Assembly (NCBI GenBank): GCA_016711045.1
Contig: JADJTT010000001.1
Span: 434,001 to 498,000 of the forward strand
Reading direction: 5' to 3'
Source of the DNA: Saprospirales bacterium
GTDB taxonomy: Bacteria; Bacteroidota; Bacteroidia; Chitinophagales; Saprospiraceae
Length of the DNA stretch: 64,000 nt
Under the pieces are notes generated by a model that had not been told where the DNA came from, searched no databases, and was given only the letters and a program-made list of their open reading frames with translations. A program made the translations under genes and the position numbers. Positions 38,690 to 48,600 of this stretch are shown here, in pieces. How positions within the stretch are numbered: position 1 is the stretch's first letter; each line of letters starts with the position of its first letter.

Positions 38690-38831
38690 TTTTTGTTTGA
38701 TTAAGTGAAATCACAAAATACGGGAAAAGAGGGAAACAACCTTTTCTAAGGAAAATTCTCTATAACATTATGAAACTATTTGAAAGACACGCAGTTCTTT
38801 CCATATTCCTATCAATTAAAAGCCTTACTTC

Positions 38832-40964
38832 ATGAAAAACCACTACTACCTTCTGCTCGCCGGTCTTTTCCTGACGAGCGCCTTCGCCCTGCAAGCCCAG
38901 GACAGCCGGTTGTTTATGCCAAGCGAATTCCGGGATGCGTATGATAACGGCACCCGTTCCTACGATGGCCGCCCGGGAAAAAGCTACTGGCAGAATACCG
39001 CTGATTATACCATGGAAATCACTGTCGATCCGGAAACCCGGCTGCTGGAAGGCACGGAAGAAGTGGTGTATCACAACAACAGCCCCGATGAACTCAGCAG
39101 CCTCGTAGTGCGCATCTATCAGGATGCATTCCGGAAAGGGAATAGCCGGGCCTATGGCGTAGCGCCGGATGACATTAATGACGGCACCTCCATCACCCGG
39201 TTGGTGATCAATGGCGAAACCTACGACATGGGTAATCGAAGAGAAGTATCCCGCCAGGCTACCCACCTCGATATCAACCTGAAATCCCCCCTGAAAGCCG
39301 GTGAAAAGGTCACGATGAATGTCGATTGGTCGCTCACCATCCCTAACACAAACATCCGTATGGGGGTCTTCGACAGCACTACTTTCTTTGTGGGCTACTT
39401 TTACCCCCAGGTGGCCGTGTACGACGATGTATTCGGTTGGGATCGATTGAGCTATACCTTCCGCACGGAGTTTTACAACAACCTGGGCAATTTCGACGTC
39501 ACCATCCACGCGCCGGAGTCTTTTACCATCTGGTCGACCGGTGTTCTCCAAAACGCCAAAGAGGTTTATCCAGCCAACATCTACCAACGCTACGAACAGG
39601 CACAAGCTTCCATGGAGACCGTGCATATATTAACGGCCGATGAACTGTTTACCGAAAGCGGCTACCAGAACCTGTCCGGCAGTTGGCATTACGTGGCCAA
39701 AGACGTATCTGATTTTGCATTCGGCATTAGCGACCACTTTGGCTGGGATGCTGCCATGCAGAAAGTCGACGGTCGCCAGGTACTGGTCAGCACGGCATTT
39801 CCGGCCGATAAAGCGGAGCGCTTTGTCAATGTGACGGCCATTGCACAAAAAGCCATGCAACACATGTCGGAAGATGTGCCTGGTATCCCCTATCCGTATC
39901 CCCGTTTCACCACCTTCATCGGTAGCGACGGAGGAGGTATGGAGTTCCCCATGATGGCCAACAACGCCGGACCCGGGCGCGGCGTCACGATCCACGAGCT
40001 CTTTCACACCTACTTCCCCATGTATGTGCGCACCAATGAAAAACGATTTGCCTGGATGGATGAAGGATGGGCCGATTACATCACCGACTGGTTGACCGAT
40101 CGGTATTTTGAGAAAACCGACGATCCGCTTTACAACAACTTTTCCTCCGGCATTCGGGGCAACCAAGGCACGTACAGCGACTTGCCCCTCATCGTTTCTT
40201 CCCAATATACCGATGACAGCAATTATGGCTATTCAGCCTATAACCTTCCCGCATTTATTTATGGCATGCTGCATCAACACCTCGGAGACGAGTTGTTCCT
40301 GAAATGCTACCGCGAGTATATCCGCCGCTGGGCTCAAAAGTCGCCTACGCCCTACGATTTCTTTTTTACGTTTGAAAATGTGTCCGGACAGGATCTCGCC
40401 TGGCTTTGGAAACCCTGGTTCTTCGAGTTCGGCTCCCCCGACGTAGCAATCGAATCCTACAGCAAGGGCAAACTCGTCATTCGCAACAAAGGCGAACGCC
40501 CTGCTCCGCTGACCGTGAAAATCGTGTATAATGACGGAAAGGAAAATGAGCTCGTCCAATCTGCCGCAGTCTGGAAATCGGCCGACACCTACTCCACCAC
40601 TATCGCGGACTACAAGAATGTCCGGGAGCTGATCGTCAACGAAAAAATAGTGGATGTAAACGAATTGGACAACTACTACCCCAGCCTTCAGGAGCAGTAT
40701 AAGCAACTTACGATTTCGGAAGATATACTGGGCGCCTACGCGGTCAACGAATTTCCGGTGGAAGTGACGATCGAGCAAAAAGAGGGCATTTTGTACATGC
40801 GTATATCCCGGATCAACCAAACGGGATACCTGATTCCGGAATCAGCTACCCAGTTCAGAAGCCTGGATGGGGAAGCAAAACTGCAATTTATACAAGAGGA
40901 TGGAACCACCGTCGGCCTTCAAATGCAATCCGGAGGTTTCCGGGTAACGGCCAAAAAACTCTAA
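38832..40964 (+). CDS. M1 family metallopeptidase (aminopeptidase N-like), secreted
   Basis: The 710-residue protein begins with a signal peptide ending LQAQD. It has the M1 layout: N-terminal beta domain, then DGGGMEFP (368-373, counterpart of the GAMEN motif). The zinc site is HELFH at 388-392 with the third ligand Glu411 in WMDEGWADY. The C-terminal part is shorter than in E. coli PepN. Such enzymes remove N-terminal residues from peptides. No sorting domain is seen. The stop overlaps that of the convergent acr3 gene by 4 bp. Confidence 0.92.
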   Translation: MKNHYYLLLAGLFLTSAFALQAQDSRLFMPSEFRDAYDNGTRSYDGRPGKSYWQNTADYTMEITVDPETRLLEGTEEVVYHNNSPDELSSLVVRIYQDAFRKGNSRAYGVAPDDINDGTSITRLVINGETYDMGNRREVSRQATHLDINLKSPLKAGEKVTMNVDWSLTIPNTNIRMGVFDSTTFFVGYFYPQVAVYDDVFGWDRLSYTFRTEFYNNLGNFDVTIHAPESFTIWSTGVLQNAKEVYPANIYQRYEQAQASMETVHILTADELFTESGYQNLSGSWHYVAKDVSDFAFGISDHFGWDAAMQKVDGRQVLVSTAFPADKAERFVNVTAIAQKAMQHMSEDVPGIPYPYPRFTTFIGSDGGGMEFPMMANNAGPGRGVTIHELFHTYFPMYVRTNEKRFAWMDEGWADYITDWLTDRYFEKTDDPLYNNFSSGIRGNQGTYSDLPLIVSSQYTDDSNYGYSAYNLPAFIYGMLHQHLGDELFLKCYREYIRRWAQKSPTPYDFFFTFENVSGQDLAWLWKPWFFEFGSPDVAIESYSKGKLVIRNKGERPAPLTVKIVYNDGKENELVQSAAVWKSADTYSTTIADYKNVRELIVNEKIVDVNELDNYYPSLQEQYKQLTISEDILGAYAVNEFPVEVTIEQKEGILYMRISRINQTGYLIPESATQFRSLDGEAKLQFIQEDGTTVGLQMQSGGFRVTAKKL

Positions 40965-42013
40965 GCCGGATACCATCGTTTACGCAACCAAAACGCCACG
41001 TTGACAAGGGCGATCAGGGCAGGCACTTCGACCAGGGGACCCACCACTCCGGCAAATGCCTGCCCTGAGTTTATTCCAAACACCGCAATGGCCACTGCAA
41101 TGGCCAGCTCGAAGTTATTGCCCGAAGCCGTAAATGCGATCGAGGCGTTCCGCGGATAGTCCGTGCCCATCCGCTTGCCGATCCAGAAACTGATCAGGAA
41201 CATGAGGGCGAAATAGATCAATAACGGCAGCGCAATGCGCAATACGTCGAAAGGAATACTTACGATGAGCTCTCCCTTCAAGCTAAACATCACCACAATG
41301 GTGAATAACAAGGCGATCAACGTGATCGGGGAAACCAAGGGGATGAATTGCGTCCGGTACCAGTCCTCCCCTTTCCATTTTACCAGCAAAAAACGGCTGA
41401 GTAGCCCCGCCATAAAAGGGATGCCGAGATAAATAGCCACACTTTTCGCAATGGTCGCGATGGAGATATCCACGATCGCCCCTTCCATCCCCAGCAGCGG
41501 CGGCAGTTTGGTGATGAAGATCCAGGCATAGAAGCTGTAAAAAAATACCTGGAACAAACTATTGAGGGCGACCAGTCCCGCTCCATACTCCCTGCTCCCC
41601 TCTGCCAAATCGTTCCATACGATCACCATCGCGATGCAGCGGGCCAACCCGATGAGGATAAGTCCGGTCATATACTCGGGGTAATCCCGTAAGAAAATAA
41701 TGGCCAGCACAAACATCAGCACCGGGCCGATCACCCAGTTGAGCAGGAGCGAAAGCCCAAGGATCTTCACATTACGAAAGACTTTGGGCAGGAGGTTATA
41801 GTCCACCTTTGCCAGCGGTGGATACATCATCAGGATCAATCCGATGGCGATAGGGATGTTGGTCGTGCCACTTGAAAAAGAATTGATCACCCGGGCAGTA
41901 CCGGGAATGAAATAGCCCAGGCCGACCCCAATAGCCATGGCCAGAAAGATCCAAAGCGTGAGGTAGCGATCCAGAAAACCAAGGCGTTTACGAGGGGTAG
42001 CAGCTTCCCGCAT
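40961..42013 (-). CDS. acr3: ACR3-type arsenite efflux transporter
   Basis: The 350-residue membrane protein has ten hydrophobic helices. It begins GFLDRYLTLWIFLAMAIGVGLGYFIPG and contains MYPPLAKVDYNLLPKVF, GLARCIAMVIVWNDLA and FTASGNNFELAIAVAIAVFG. The middle motif carries the conserved Cys of the ACR3 family. It pumps arsenite (and perhaps antimonite) out with a proton gradient. It starts 2 bp after the arsC stop and so is co-transcribed with it, opposite to arsR. Confidence 0.95.
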   Translation of the reverse strand: MREAATPRKRLGFLDRYLTLWIFLAMAIGVGLGYFIPGTARVINSFSSGTTNIPIAIGLILMMYPPLAKVDYNLLPKVFRNVKILGLSLLLNWVIGPVLMFVLAIIFLRDYPEYMTGLILIGLARCIAMVIVWNDLAEGSREYGAGLVALNSLFQVFFYSFYAWIFITKLPPLLGMEGAIVDISIATIAKSVAIYLGIPFMAGLLSRFLLVKWKGEDWYRTQFIPLVSPITLIALLFTIVVMFSLKGELIVSIPFDVLRIALPLLIYFALMFLISFWIGKRMGTDYPRNASIAFTASGNNFELAIAVAIAVFGINSGQAFAGVVGPLVEVPALIALVNVAFWLRKRWYPA

Positions 42014-42015
42014 GG

Positions 42016-42636
42016 TTACTTTTTTATTTGTGAAAATAGGAAAAACAACTCTCTGGCAATCTGCCTGCAGCGCTCGTCGTAACGGGCGGTCTCTTCCGGG
42101 GTATTGTCGGCTTCCTTTGGGTCCTCATAGGTAAGGGGAATGCGAAGGGCGGTGCCTGGAATAAAGGGGCAATGCTCGTCGGCCTCCGAGCAGGTCATTA
42201 CCGCCACAAAATTTTCACGGGGATTGTGGGCATCGTCGTAGACCTTGGAAAAACATTCGAGCGAAGGCCCCCCGGCTGCAAAGGTTAGGCGGTATACGGG
42301 GTTATCGCCTCCCGGGTCTTCTACCTGAAACCCCGCCCGCTCCAGCGCCGCTACCGCTCTTGGATTGAAGGCCGTTGCCTCTGTCCCGCCGGAGTACGTC
42401 TCCACGCCTTCCACCCCGTACCAGGCGGCAGCGGTAGATGCCCAGATTTGTGCAAAATGACTGCGACGGGAATTGTGGGTACAGATAAAGATAAGCGACA
42501 CCCGTGAATCCACCCGCTGGAGATATTGTGCAAAATCCAGCAGCAAGGCGCTTCGCCGTGGGGGAATATGCTCCATTTCTGGCAGAAAGCCTCGGATGTA
42601 TTCCAGCAGAGTGGGATGAAACTGATTTCTGTGCAT
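42016..42636 (-). CDS. arsC: Arsenate reductase, low-molecular-weight phosphatase type
   Basis: This reduces arsenate to arsenite for export by the ACR3 pump. The 206-residue protein has the phosphatase-like loop CTHNSRRSHFAQ with the attacking Cys, further Cys in LECFSK and TCSEADEHCPF, and an acid segment. Its length is greater than the 130-140 residues of Gram-positive ArsC because of an N-terminal extension (1-40). The redox partner could be thioredoxin. AGGAG six bases before the ATG gives a good ribosome site. Gene order arsC-acr3 opposite arsR fits an arsenic operon. Confidence 0.9.
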   Translation of the reverse strand: MHRNQFHPTLLEYIRGFLPEMEHIPPRRSALLLDFAQYLQRVDSRVSLIFICTHNSRRSHFAQIWASTAAAWYGVEGVETYSGGTEATAFNPRAVAALERAGFQVEDPGGDNPVYRLTFAAGGPSLECFSKVYDDAHNPRENFVAVMTCSEADEHCPFIPGTALRIPLTYEDPKEADNTPEETARYDERCRQIARELFFLFSQIKK

Positions 42637-42647
42637 GAAGCTCCTTC

Positions 42648-42701
42648 TATCGTAAAACGACGATAAATTTACCCTGAATTTATCGTATATTAGCGATAAA
42701 C
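42648..42701. promoter_or_regulatory. Two palindromic ArsR operator candidates between arsC and arsR
   Basis: Site 1 (42648-42668) has arms TATCGT and ACGATA around AAAACG. Site 2 (42681-42701) reads TATCGTATATTAGCGATAAAC, an imperfect palindrome. Both lie in the 74-bp gap between divergent arsC and arsR. A related site lies before arsE. ArsR-family repressors bind such inverted repeats and let go when As(III) binds. Confidence 0.6.
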
Positions 42702-42710
42702 TATTGAAAA

Positions 42711-43043
42711 ATGTCCAATACCCCCGTTTTTCCCTACACCGAAAAAGAAGAAAAACTGGCCCGATACGCCAAAGCGCTCTCCCACCCTGTGCGAGTTTAT
42801 ATTCTGCAGTTCCTGGATAGTCAACAAGGCTGCTATGTGGGAAATATTGTAGAGGAGCTGCCCATGGCCCAATCGTCCGTTTCCCAACACCTGAAAGAGC
42901 TCAAAGACGCCGGGCTGATCCAGGGAACCGTTACTCCCCCAAGAGTTAAGTATTGCATTGATCGGCAGAACTGGGAGGAAGCCAGGGTAATGTTCGCGTT
43001 CTTTTTTGGAAACATCCGGGAAGAAGAGAGCTGCTGCGATTAG
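42711..43043 (+). CDS. arsR: ArsR-family transcriptional repressor
   Basis: The 110-residue protein has a winged-helix domain: KALSHPVRVYILQFLDSQ, then PMAQSSVSQHLKELKDAGLIQG (recognition helix) and a wing. Metal-binding cysteines are not in the usual ELCVCDL helix; instead C42 (GCYVG) and a C-terminal EESCCD pair are available. The As(III) site may thus be of the kind that uses a C-terminal cysteine pair. It is divergent from arsC-acr3 and is followed by its own terminator. Confidence 0.92.
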   Translation: MSNTPVFPYTEKEEKLARYAKALSHPVRVYILQFLDSQQGCYVGNIVEELPMAQSSVSQHLKELKDAGLIQGTVTPPRVKYCIDRQNWEEARVMFAFFFGNIREEESCCD

Positions 43044-43069
43044 CAGCCTAAAGGCCTTAGCCAAAATTT

Positions 43070-43113
43070 AAAAAGCGTGATCGGGCCCGAACGGGCTCGA
43101 TCACGCTTTTTTC
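43070..43113 (+). terminator. Terminator of arsR
   Basis: A 20-bp stem (43070-43089 with 43092-43111, one G-U pair) ends in a run of T. It separates arsR from arsE, so arsE needs its own promoter. Confidence 0.75.
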
Positions 43114-43154
43114 TTCCAGGCAGTGACAAAAATCAGCGTTTTATTCCTTCTAAT

Positions 43155-43175
43155 TATCGTATTTCGCCTATGAAC
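43155..43175 (+). promoter_or_regulatory. Third ArsR operator candidate, before arsE
   Basis: TATCGTATTTCGCCTATGAAC matches site 2 at 15 of 21 positions (the first eight identical) and lies 19 bp before the arsE start. The second half of the palindrome is weak. Confidence 0.45.
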
Positions 43176-43194
43176 TATAAAATGGACAAAAAAC

Positions 43195-43443
43195 ATGAAA
43201 CACATCAAAATCCTGGGCACGGGTTGCGTTAAATGCAAGCGAACAGAAGAAGTGGTTCGCCGGGTAGTAGAAGAACTCGGCATTGATGCAGAGATTGAAA
43301 AAGTAGAAGACATCCAGGCCATCATGGCCTACAACATCCTCTCCACCCCAGCCGTCGTGATCGATGAAGAGGTCGTAATCAAGGGCCGGATCCCCGATCG
43401 GAAAGAACTGGAAATACTATTAGGGGATGTTTCGGTGGCTTGA
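43195..43443 (+). CDS. arsE: Thioredoxin-fold redox protein, ArsE-like
   Basis: The 82-residue protein has a glutaredoxin/thioredoxin-like start with CxxC at 11-14 (TGCVKC) and the cis-proline context NILSTPAVVID. It belongs to the family of small redox-active disulfide proteins, which includes ArsE. In known ArsEFG systems, ArsE and ArsF together reduce nitro groups of aromatic arsenicals. That activity here is inference from gene order (arsF and arsG follow after arsP). It overlaps arsP by 17 bp. Confidence 0.8.
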   Translation: MKHIKILGTGCVKCKRTEEVVRRVVEELGIDAEIEKVEDIQAIMAYNILSTPAVVIDEEVVIKGRIPDRKELEILLGDVSVA

Positions 43444-44410
43444 AAAAAGTACAGACTGGCTGGTTTATCAATTGCTGGGGCTTTCGGCCGAAAGCCATCT
43501 CAGCCAGGCGTTGCATTTTTTCGTGTACGACACGATCAAGATCCTGATCCTGCTTTTACTCATCATCTGGCTCATGGGGGTGGTCAACGCCTACTTTCCC
43601 GTCGACCGGCTCCGCAATTTCCTAAGTCGCCACAAGCTGTTCGGGCTGGAATACTTTCTGGCTTCGCTGTTCGGGGCCATCACTCCTTTTTGTTCCTGTT
43701 CCTCGGTTCCCTTATTTATCGGCTTTGTAAAAGGAGGTATCCCCCTGGGCGTCACTTTCGCCTTTCTGGTGACCTCGCCCCTGGTCAATGAGGTAGCCGT
43801 AGCGCTCTTCCTCGGGCTCTTTGGCTGGAAGATCACGATTATCTATGCGATCAGTGGCATTTTATTAGGGGTAGTGAGCGGTTGGATATTGGGCAAATTA
43901 AACCTGGAGCCCTATCTCACCGAATGGGTCCGTCAGATCTGGGAGAAGGCCGAAGCCGACCGGGAGATATTTGAAAGCACCCACCGCACGTTCCGGCAGC
44001 GCCTTCCTGAGATCAACCGGGAAGCCTTCGGTATTGTAAAGAGCGTATTGCTGTACGTCATCATCGGCATCGGGATCGGGGCGCTAATGCACGGGTATGT
44101 GCCGGAGGGGTTTTTCGAAAAATATCTCCAGGCAGACACCTGGTATGCGGTACCACTGGCGGTTATCCTGGCTGTCCCGATATATGCCAATGCTGCCGGC
44201 ATTGTCCCTGTCATTCAGGTATTTGTCGCCAAAGGCATCCCCCTCGGCACCTCTATTGCTTTCATGATGGGGGTGATCGGGCTTTCCCTTCCGGAGGCCA
44301 CCCTGCTGAAAAAAGTAATGACCTTGAAGTTGATCGGCATCTTCTTTGGTGTCGTCACACTCTGTATCATCCTTTCCGGATATTTATTCAACCTGATCCT
44401 TACATCATGA
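43427..44410 (+). CDS. arsP: Permease of the ArsP/DUF318 family
   Basis: The 327-residue membrane protein has about eight helices. It carries the family motif TPFCSCSSVPLFIGF and a second conserved region VPIYANAAGIVPVI. Members of this family (PF03773) include ArsP, which exports trivalent organoarsenicals such as methylarsenite or reduced roxarsone. The cysteines in FCSCS are thought to bind the arsenical. It overlaps arsE upstream by 17 bp and arsF downstream by 4 bp (ATGA), so translation is probably coupled. Substrate is inferred from context. Confidence 0.88.
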   Translation: MFRWLEKSTDWLVYQLLGLSAESHLSQALHFFVYDTIKILILLLLIIWLMGVVNAYFPVDRLRNFLSRHKLFGLEYFLASLFGAITPFCSCSSVPLFIGFVKGGIPLGVTFAFLVTSPLVNEVAVALFLGLFGWKITIIYAISGILLGVVSGWILGKLNLEPYLTEWVRQIWEKAEADREIFESTHRTFRQRLPEINREAFGIVKSVLLYVIIGIGIGALMHGYVPEGFFEKYLQADTWYAVPLAVILAVPIYANAAGIVPVIQVFVAKGIPLGTSIAFMMGVIGLSLPEATLLKKVMTLKLIGIFFGVVTLCIILSGYLFNLILTS

Positions 44411-44844
44411 AAACTATCGTATTCTCCTTCCTGGCATTCTTTATCTTTTCCAATTGCACAGGCCAGGAGCCTGTTAAAACAGTCTTGCAGTCCAGCGGCC
44501 CCAACCGTATCGAAGTGCTCGATTTTCACAACGAACACCGCTGCGCCACCTGCCTGACCATTGAGCAACTTACCAAAGAATTGCTGGCCGACAACTATGC
44601 CGATGCCCAACAAAAGGGATTGATCACCTTCCGCCTGATCAACGCCGATGAGAAAGCCAATGGGGCGATCGTAGACAGATATACGGCCTACGGCACTACC
44701 CTTATCATAAGCTCGGTTAAAGGCGGCACCGAAGAGTTTGTCGACCTGACCAATTTCGCCTTCATGAACTTCAACAAAGAAGAGAAATTCAAGGAGACTT
44801 TGAAAAAGGAATTGGATGCAGCCCTGAAAAGAATCCGGTCATGA
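44407..44844 (+). CDS. arsF: ArsF-like nitroreductase subunit
   Basis: The 145-residue protein begins with a signal-peptide-like hydrophobic stretch and a lipobox-like FSNCTG. It has the motif DFHNEHRCATCLTIEQLTKE, with a CxxC in a thioredoxin-like fold. This is the signature of proteins annotated as the ArsF subunit of nitrophenyl nitroreductases. With ArsE it would reduce nitro groups of aromatic arsenicals; ArsG would export the product. It overlaps arsP and arsG by 4 bp each. The function is taken from the family, not shown here. Confidence 0.82.
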   Translation: MKTIVFSFLAFFIFSNCTGQEPVKTVLQSSGPNRIEVLDFHNEHRCATCLTIEQLTKELLADNYADAQQKGLITFRLINADEKANGAIVDRYTAYGTTLIISSVKGGTEEFVDLTNFAFMNFNKEEKFKETLKKELDAALKRIRS

Positions 44845-45545
44845 CAGAATGGCTTCAGGAACTGGCCCAAAGCCAGGAGGCGCCCTGGCTGGCAGCTTTT
44901 GCGTTGGGTTTGCTCACTGCGATCAGCCCTTGCCCGCTGGCTACCAATATCACGGCAACCGCGTATATCGCCAAAGGTTTTCAGCAGAAGCGCATGGTGA
45001 TCTGGAGCGGCGTCCTGTACACACTGGGACGAGCGTTCAGCTATGTGTTGATCGCCATGGTGATCTACTTCGGCGCCAGCAAATTTCATATTGCCCGTTT
45101 CCTTCAGGGAAATGGCGAAAAGTGGCTCGGTCCATTACTGGTGCTAATCGGCCTGGTCATGCTGAATGTAATCCCGCTGAACCTAAAAGGCAGTGGTTTT
45201 TTGCAAAAATTATCCGAGCGAGTGGGCAAAGGAATGACGGGTGCTTTCCTGATGGGAATCGTCTTTGCCCTGGCCTTCTGCCCTTACAGCGGCGTGCTGT
45301 ATTTCGGCATGCTCATCCCCATGACGCTGGCGGCGCCAGAGGCTTTTTCCATACCCTTTATCTTCGCGTTGGGCACAGGTATCCCGGTATTGCTGTTCAC
45401 TTATTTGCTGGCATTCAGCATGGAAAAAGTGGGCGTGTGGTTTAACGCCATCCAGAAAGTGGAAAAGGTCGTGCGGTATGTGGCGGGAGGCGTCTTCGTG
45501 TTGGCTGGATTGTATTACATCCTTATTTTCATGAAAGTATTGTAA
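44841..45545 (+). CDS. arsG: ArsG-family membrane transporter (DsbD/CcdA-like)
   Basis: The 234-residue protein has six or seven hydrophobic helices with the CcdA-like motifs LTAISPCPLATNI and FALAFCPYSGVLY. The two conserved cysteine-proline sites mark the DsbD/CcdA superfamily. With ArsF upstream it fits ArsG, the efflux permease for aromatic aminoarsenicals. It starts within the arsF stop (ATGA overlap). A strong terminator follows. Confidence 0.85.
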   Translation: MTEWLQELAQSQEAPWLAAFALGLLTAISPCPLATNITATAYIAKGFQQKRMVIWSGVLYTLGRAFSYVLIAMVIYFGASKFHIARFLQGNGEKWLGPLLVLIGLVMLNVIPLNLKGSGFLQKLSERVGKGMTGAFLMGIVFALAFCPYSGVLYFGMLIPMTLAAPEAFSIPFIFALGTGIPVLLFTYLLAFSMEKVGVWFNAIQKVEKVVRYVAGGVFVLAGLYYILIFMKVL

Positions 45546-45547
45546 AA

Positions 45548-45594
45548 AAATAGGTTAGTTCAAAACTCCTTCGTCGTTTTGAACTAACCTATTT
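45548..45594. terminator. 19-bp stem terminator shared by convergent genes
   Basis: Arms 45548-45566 and 45576-45594 are perfect complements around a 9-nt loop. It ends both the ars operon and, on the other strand, the giant thioredoxin-repeat gene. Confidence 0.85.
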
Positions 45595-45610
45595 GAAACA
45601 GCCTCTTTTT

Positions 45611-48600
45611 TTATTCAATTACTACCCGTCGGATCAACACTTCCTCATTGATGATCAGCCGGAGGTAATATATACCCGGCGCCCAATGGCTAACGGATAT
45701 CGGTATAAACTGGCTGGTAGCGAAGGCTGTCAGGTTTTTCGCTGTCACCACCCCTCTTACGTCGTGAACTTCCCACTGAACCATAGCGGCTTCTTCCAGT
45801 TGGATCCGAACAAAAAACTGCTTGTCGGCCGGGTTGGGATAAACCCAAACGCCATTCGCCCATGCAGGTTCGGAGGTACCGGAAACATTTTCCACCACGA
45901 TCGGATCGGAGATAAAGACGCAGCCATTGGCATCGGTGATCGAGCAGGTGTACTCGCCTGCCGGCACATTCACCAGGTCTTCTGCGGTAGAATACAGATA
46001 CTGTTCCTGATCTCTCCATTCAAAAGTAAATGGAGGGGTACCGTTGCCTACCGTAATCTGGATCGCCCCATTTTGCCCGCCGTTTTGCGCATTAGTTACT
46101 TCATCCACCACCAGATCAATGGCGGGGAATTCACCTACTTCCACCTGAACGGTGTATTCGCAACCGGTCGCATCCGTGACGAGTACATCGTAAATACCCG
46201 CAGATAAGCCTTCGATGGAAGCCGTCTCCGCACCTGTATTCCAGAGGTAAGCATAGCCTGGCGTACCGCCGGCCGCTTCTACGCTCGCCGTACCTTCACT
46301 CACTTCCGGACAAGTGGCAGTGACCGCACCGGCCGCTTCCAGCGTATTCTCTACCGTTACCTTGAATGCACATTCGCTGATATTGCCACTGGCATCCATG
46401 GCCTGATACAATTCGGTGGTGGAGCCGATGGGGAAATTGGCGCCACTGCCCAATCCGTCTTTCAACTCGACCTGGGTCGCTCCACAGTTATCGCTTGCAG
46501 CAGGAAGATCGTATTCCACGAATCCGTCACAATTGAACACGAGGATATCTTCCGGGCAGGTCAGTTCGGGTGCTGTTTTGTCTTGCACAATTACCGTGAA
46601 GGTGCCGGAATTTTCATTGCCGTTCACATCCAGCACCGTGAGGGTCACCTCGTGTGTGCCTACCTGACTGCAATCGAAATAGTTTTGCGATACTTCCATG
46701 CTCTCGATGGCACAGTTGTCGAAGCTACCTGCATCTGCCATAGCGGGCGTCAGGGCTGCTTCCCCGTTTTCATCAAGGTCCAGCACAATGGTTTCCTGGG
46801 TGACCACGGTGGGCAGAGTCGTGTCGTCCGCCACCACAATCTCGACTTCCAGGGTCGCTTTACAACCATTGGCATCCGTGACCGTTGCCTGATGGAACCC
46901 GGGCTCCAGATCGTACGCAGTAGCTCCGGTAGCCCCGGTGGACCAGCTGTAGATATAGTCTGCCGTGCCACCCAATCCGCCAACGGTAGCCGCTCCGTTC
47001 GTTTGTCCGGCGCATTCGATGTTAATCAGTTCCAGTGCCTCCAGGGTCAATACATCCGGTTCGGGAACTTCTACATCGGTCACATAGGGGCAGTTGGCTG
47101 CGTCCTGAATGGTCACTTGGTATTTGCCTCCTTCCAGGCCGGAAACGGCAGGACCTGCCGCTCCATTCGACCAGGAGTAAGAATACGGGGAAGTACCACC
47201 GCTCGCGGTCAGGCTGGCAGATCCATCCGACAACCCTGCGCAGCTCACGCCATCGATCTCGGAGTCAAATGCCACTTCCGGGCAAATATATTCCTCCACC
47301 GTTCCGCTCAATTCGAACGTACAACCGTTTTCATCGGTCACAATAACCGTGTATTCACCCGGCGCGAGGCCTCCTATCGAGGCCGTATTTGCGCCATTGC
47401 TCCACAGGTAGTGATAGCCGGGGGTACCTCCTGCCGGCACAGCCGACAATTTCCCGTCTTCACTTTGGAAAGCCGATTCCGGGGTGGAAGTCACATTGCC
47501 CGTGAGCGCCTGTGGTTGGTCAATAACCACGTTCATGGTTGTTTCGCAGCCATTGCCATCGGTGAGGATCACCACGTGCGTACCTGCAGTCAGGTTATAT
47601 TCCGTGGCTTCGGCATTGCCGCTCGGCCAGAGATAGGTGTAGTTGCCTACGCCTCCGGAGGCTTCCACGGTAGCCTGCCCACTTGCTCCCCCGAAGCACG
47701 TAGCATCCAGGGTTTCCACGATCGTCAGCGCTACAGGAGCCGGCTCCTGGATAGTGATATTGGCTGTGGTAGGACAATTATTTTCGTCCGTGATGGAGAC
47801 GGTATAAGTGCCCGGCGTCAGACTGCTGGCTGTGGGTCCTTCGGTTCCATTCGACCAGACAATGGTGAAAGGTTCCAGTCCATTATTGATCACCACGGTA
47901 GCTTCCCCGTCATCATTCCCGTTGCAGGTAATATTTTGAGCAGCCACATTGGCATTGATCGTACAGGTAAAACTGTTTATGGTCACTGTTTCCTGCTTAG
48001 TGCAACCATTTCCGTCTGTAATGATAACCGTGTAGTTGCCCGGTTCCAGACCTGAAATGGTTTCCGTGATTTCCCCGTTACTCCAGAGGAAAGAGTAGGG
48101 CTCAACCCCACCCAATGGAGCAGCAGTAGCGATACCGTCATTGGCGCCCAGGAATGTCTCCCCTGTGGCAGAGGCATTAGCTGTCAGCGGAGCAGGCTCA
48201 TTGATCACCAGGGTAATAAGATCGGTACAGTTGTCGGTATCGGTCACCGTAACGGTATACGTACCTACACCCAGGTTAAAATGAGTTACCCCTGTGGAGC
48301 CATCCGGCCACGCAAATATGTATGGTCCGGCGCCTTCCAGCGCCATTACGGTAGCGGCTCCAGTTTCCTCTCCGGCACACGCTACATGGGTCAGATCTTC
48401 CACCGATCCCACCACGGGAATTGTTTCAACCACAAATACCTCCTCGAAGGCTACACAACCATTTTGTGTATTGGTCACCTCCAGGGTATAGGTTCCAGGG
48501 GCATCCACCGTGGGATTGAGGCTGTTTTCGCCGGAAGCGATATTTCCATCCCCGGTAGTCCACAGATAATCGAACTCCGACCCGGAGGAAGAATGAGAGC

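Noticed and set aside
46583..48055. 490-codon open frame on the plus strand inside the giant thioredoxin-repeat gene
   Set aside because: It is antisense to clear repeat-coding sequence; codon pattern and Arg/Gly/Ser-rich product are those of a shadow frame.
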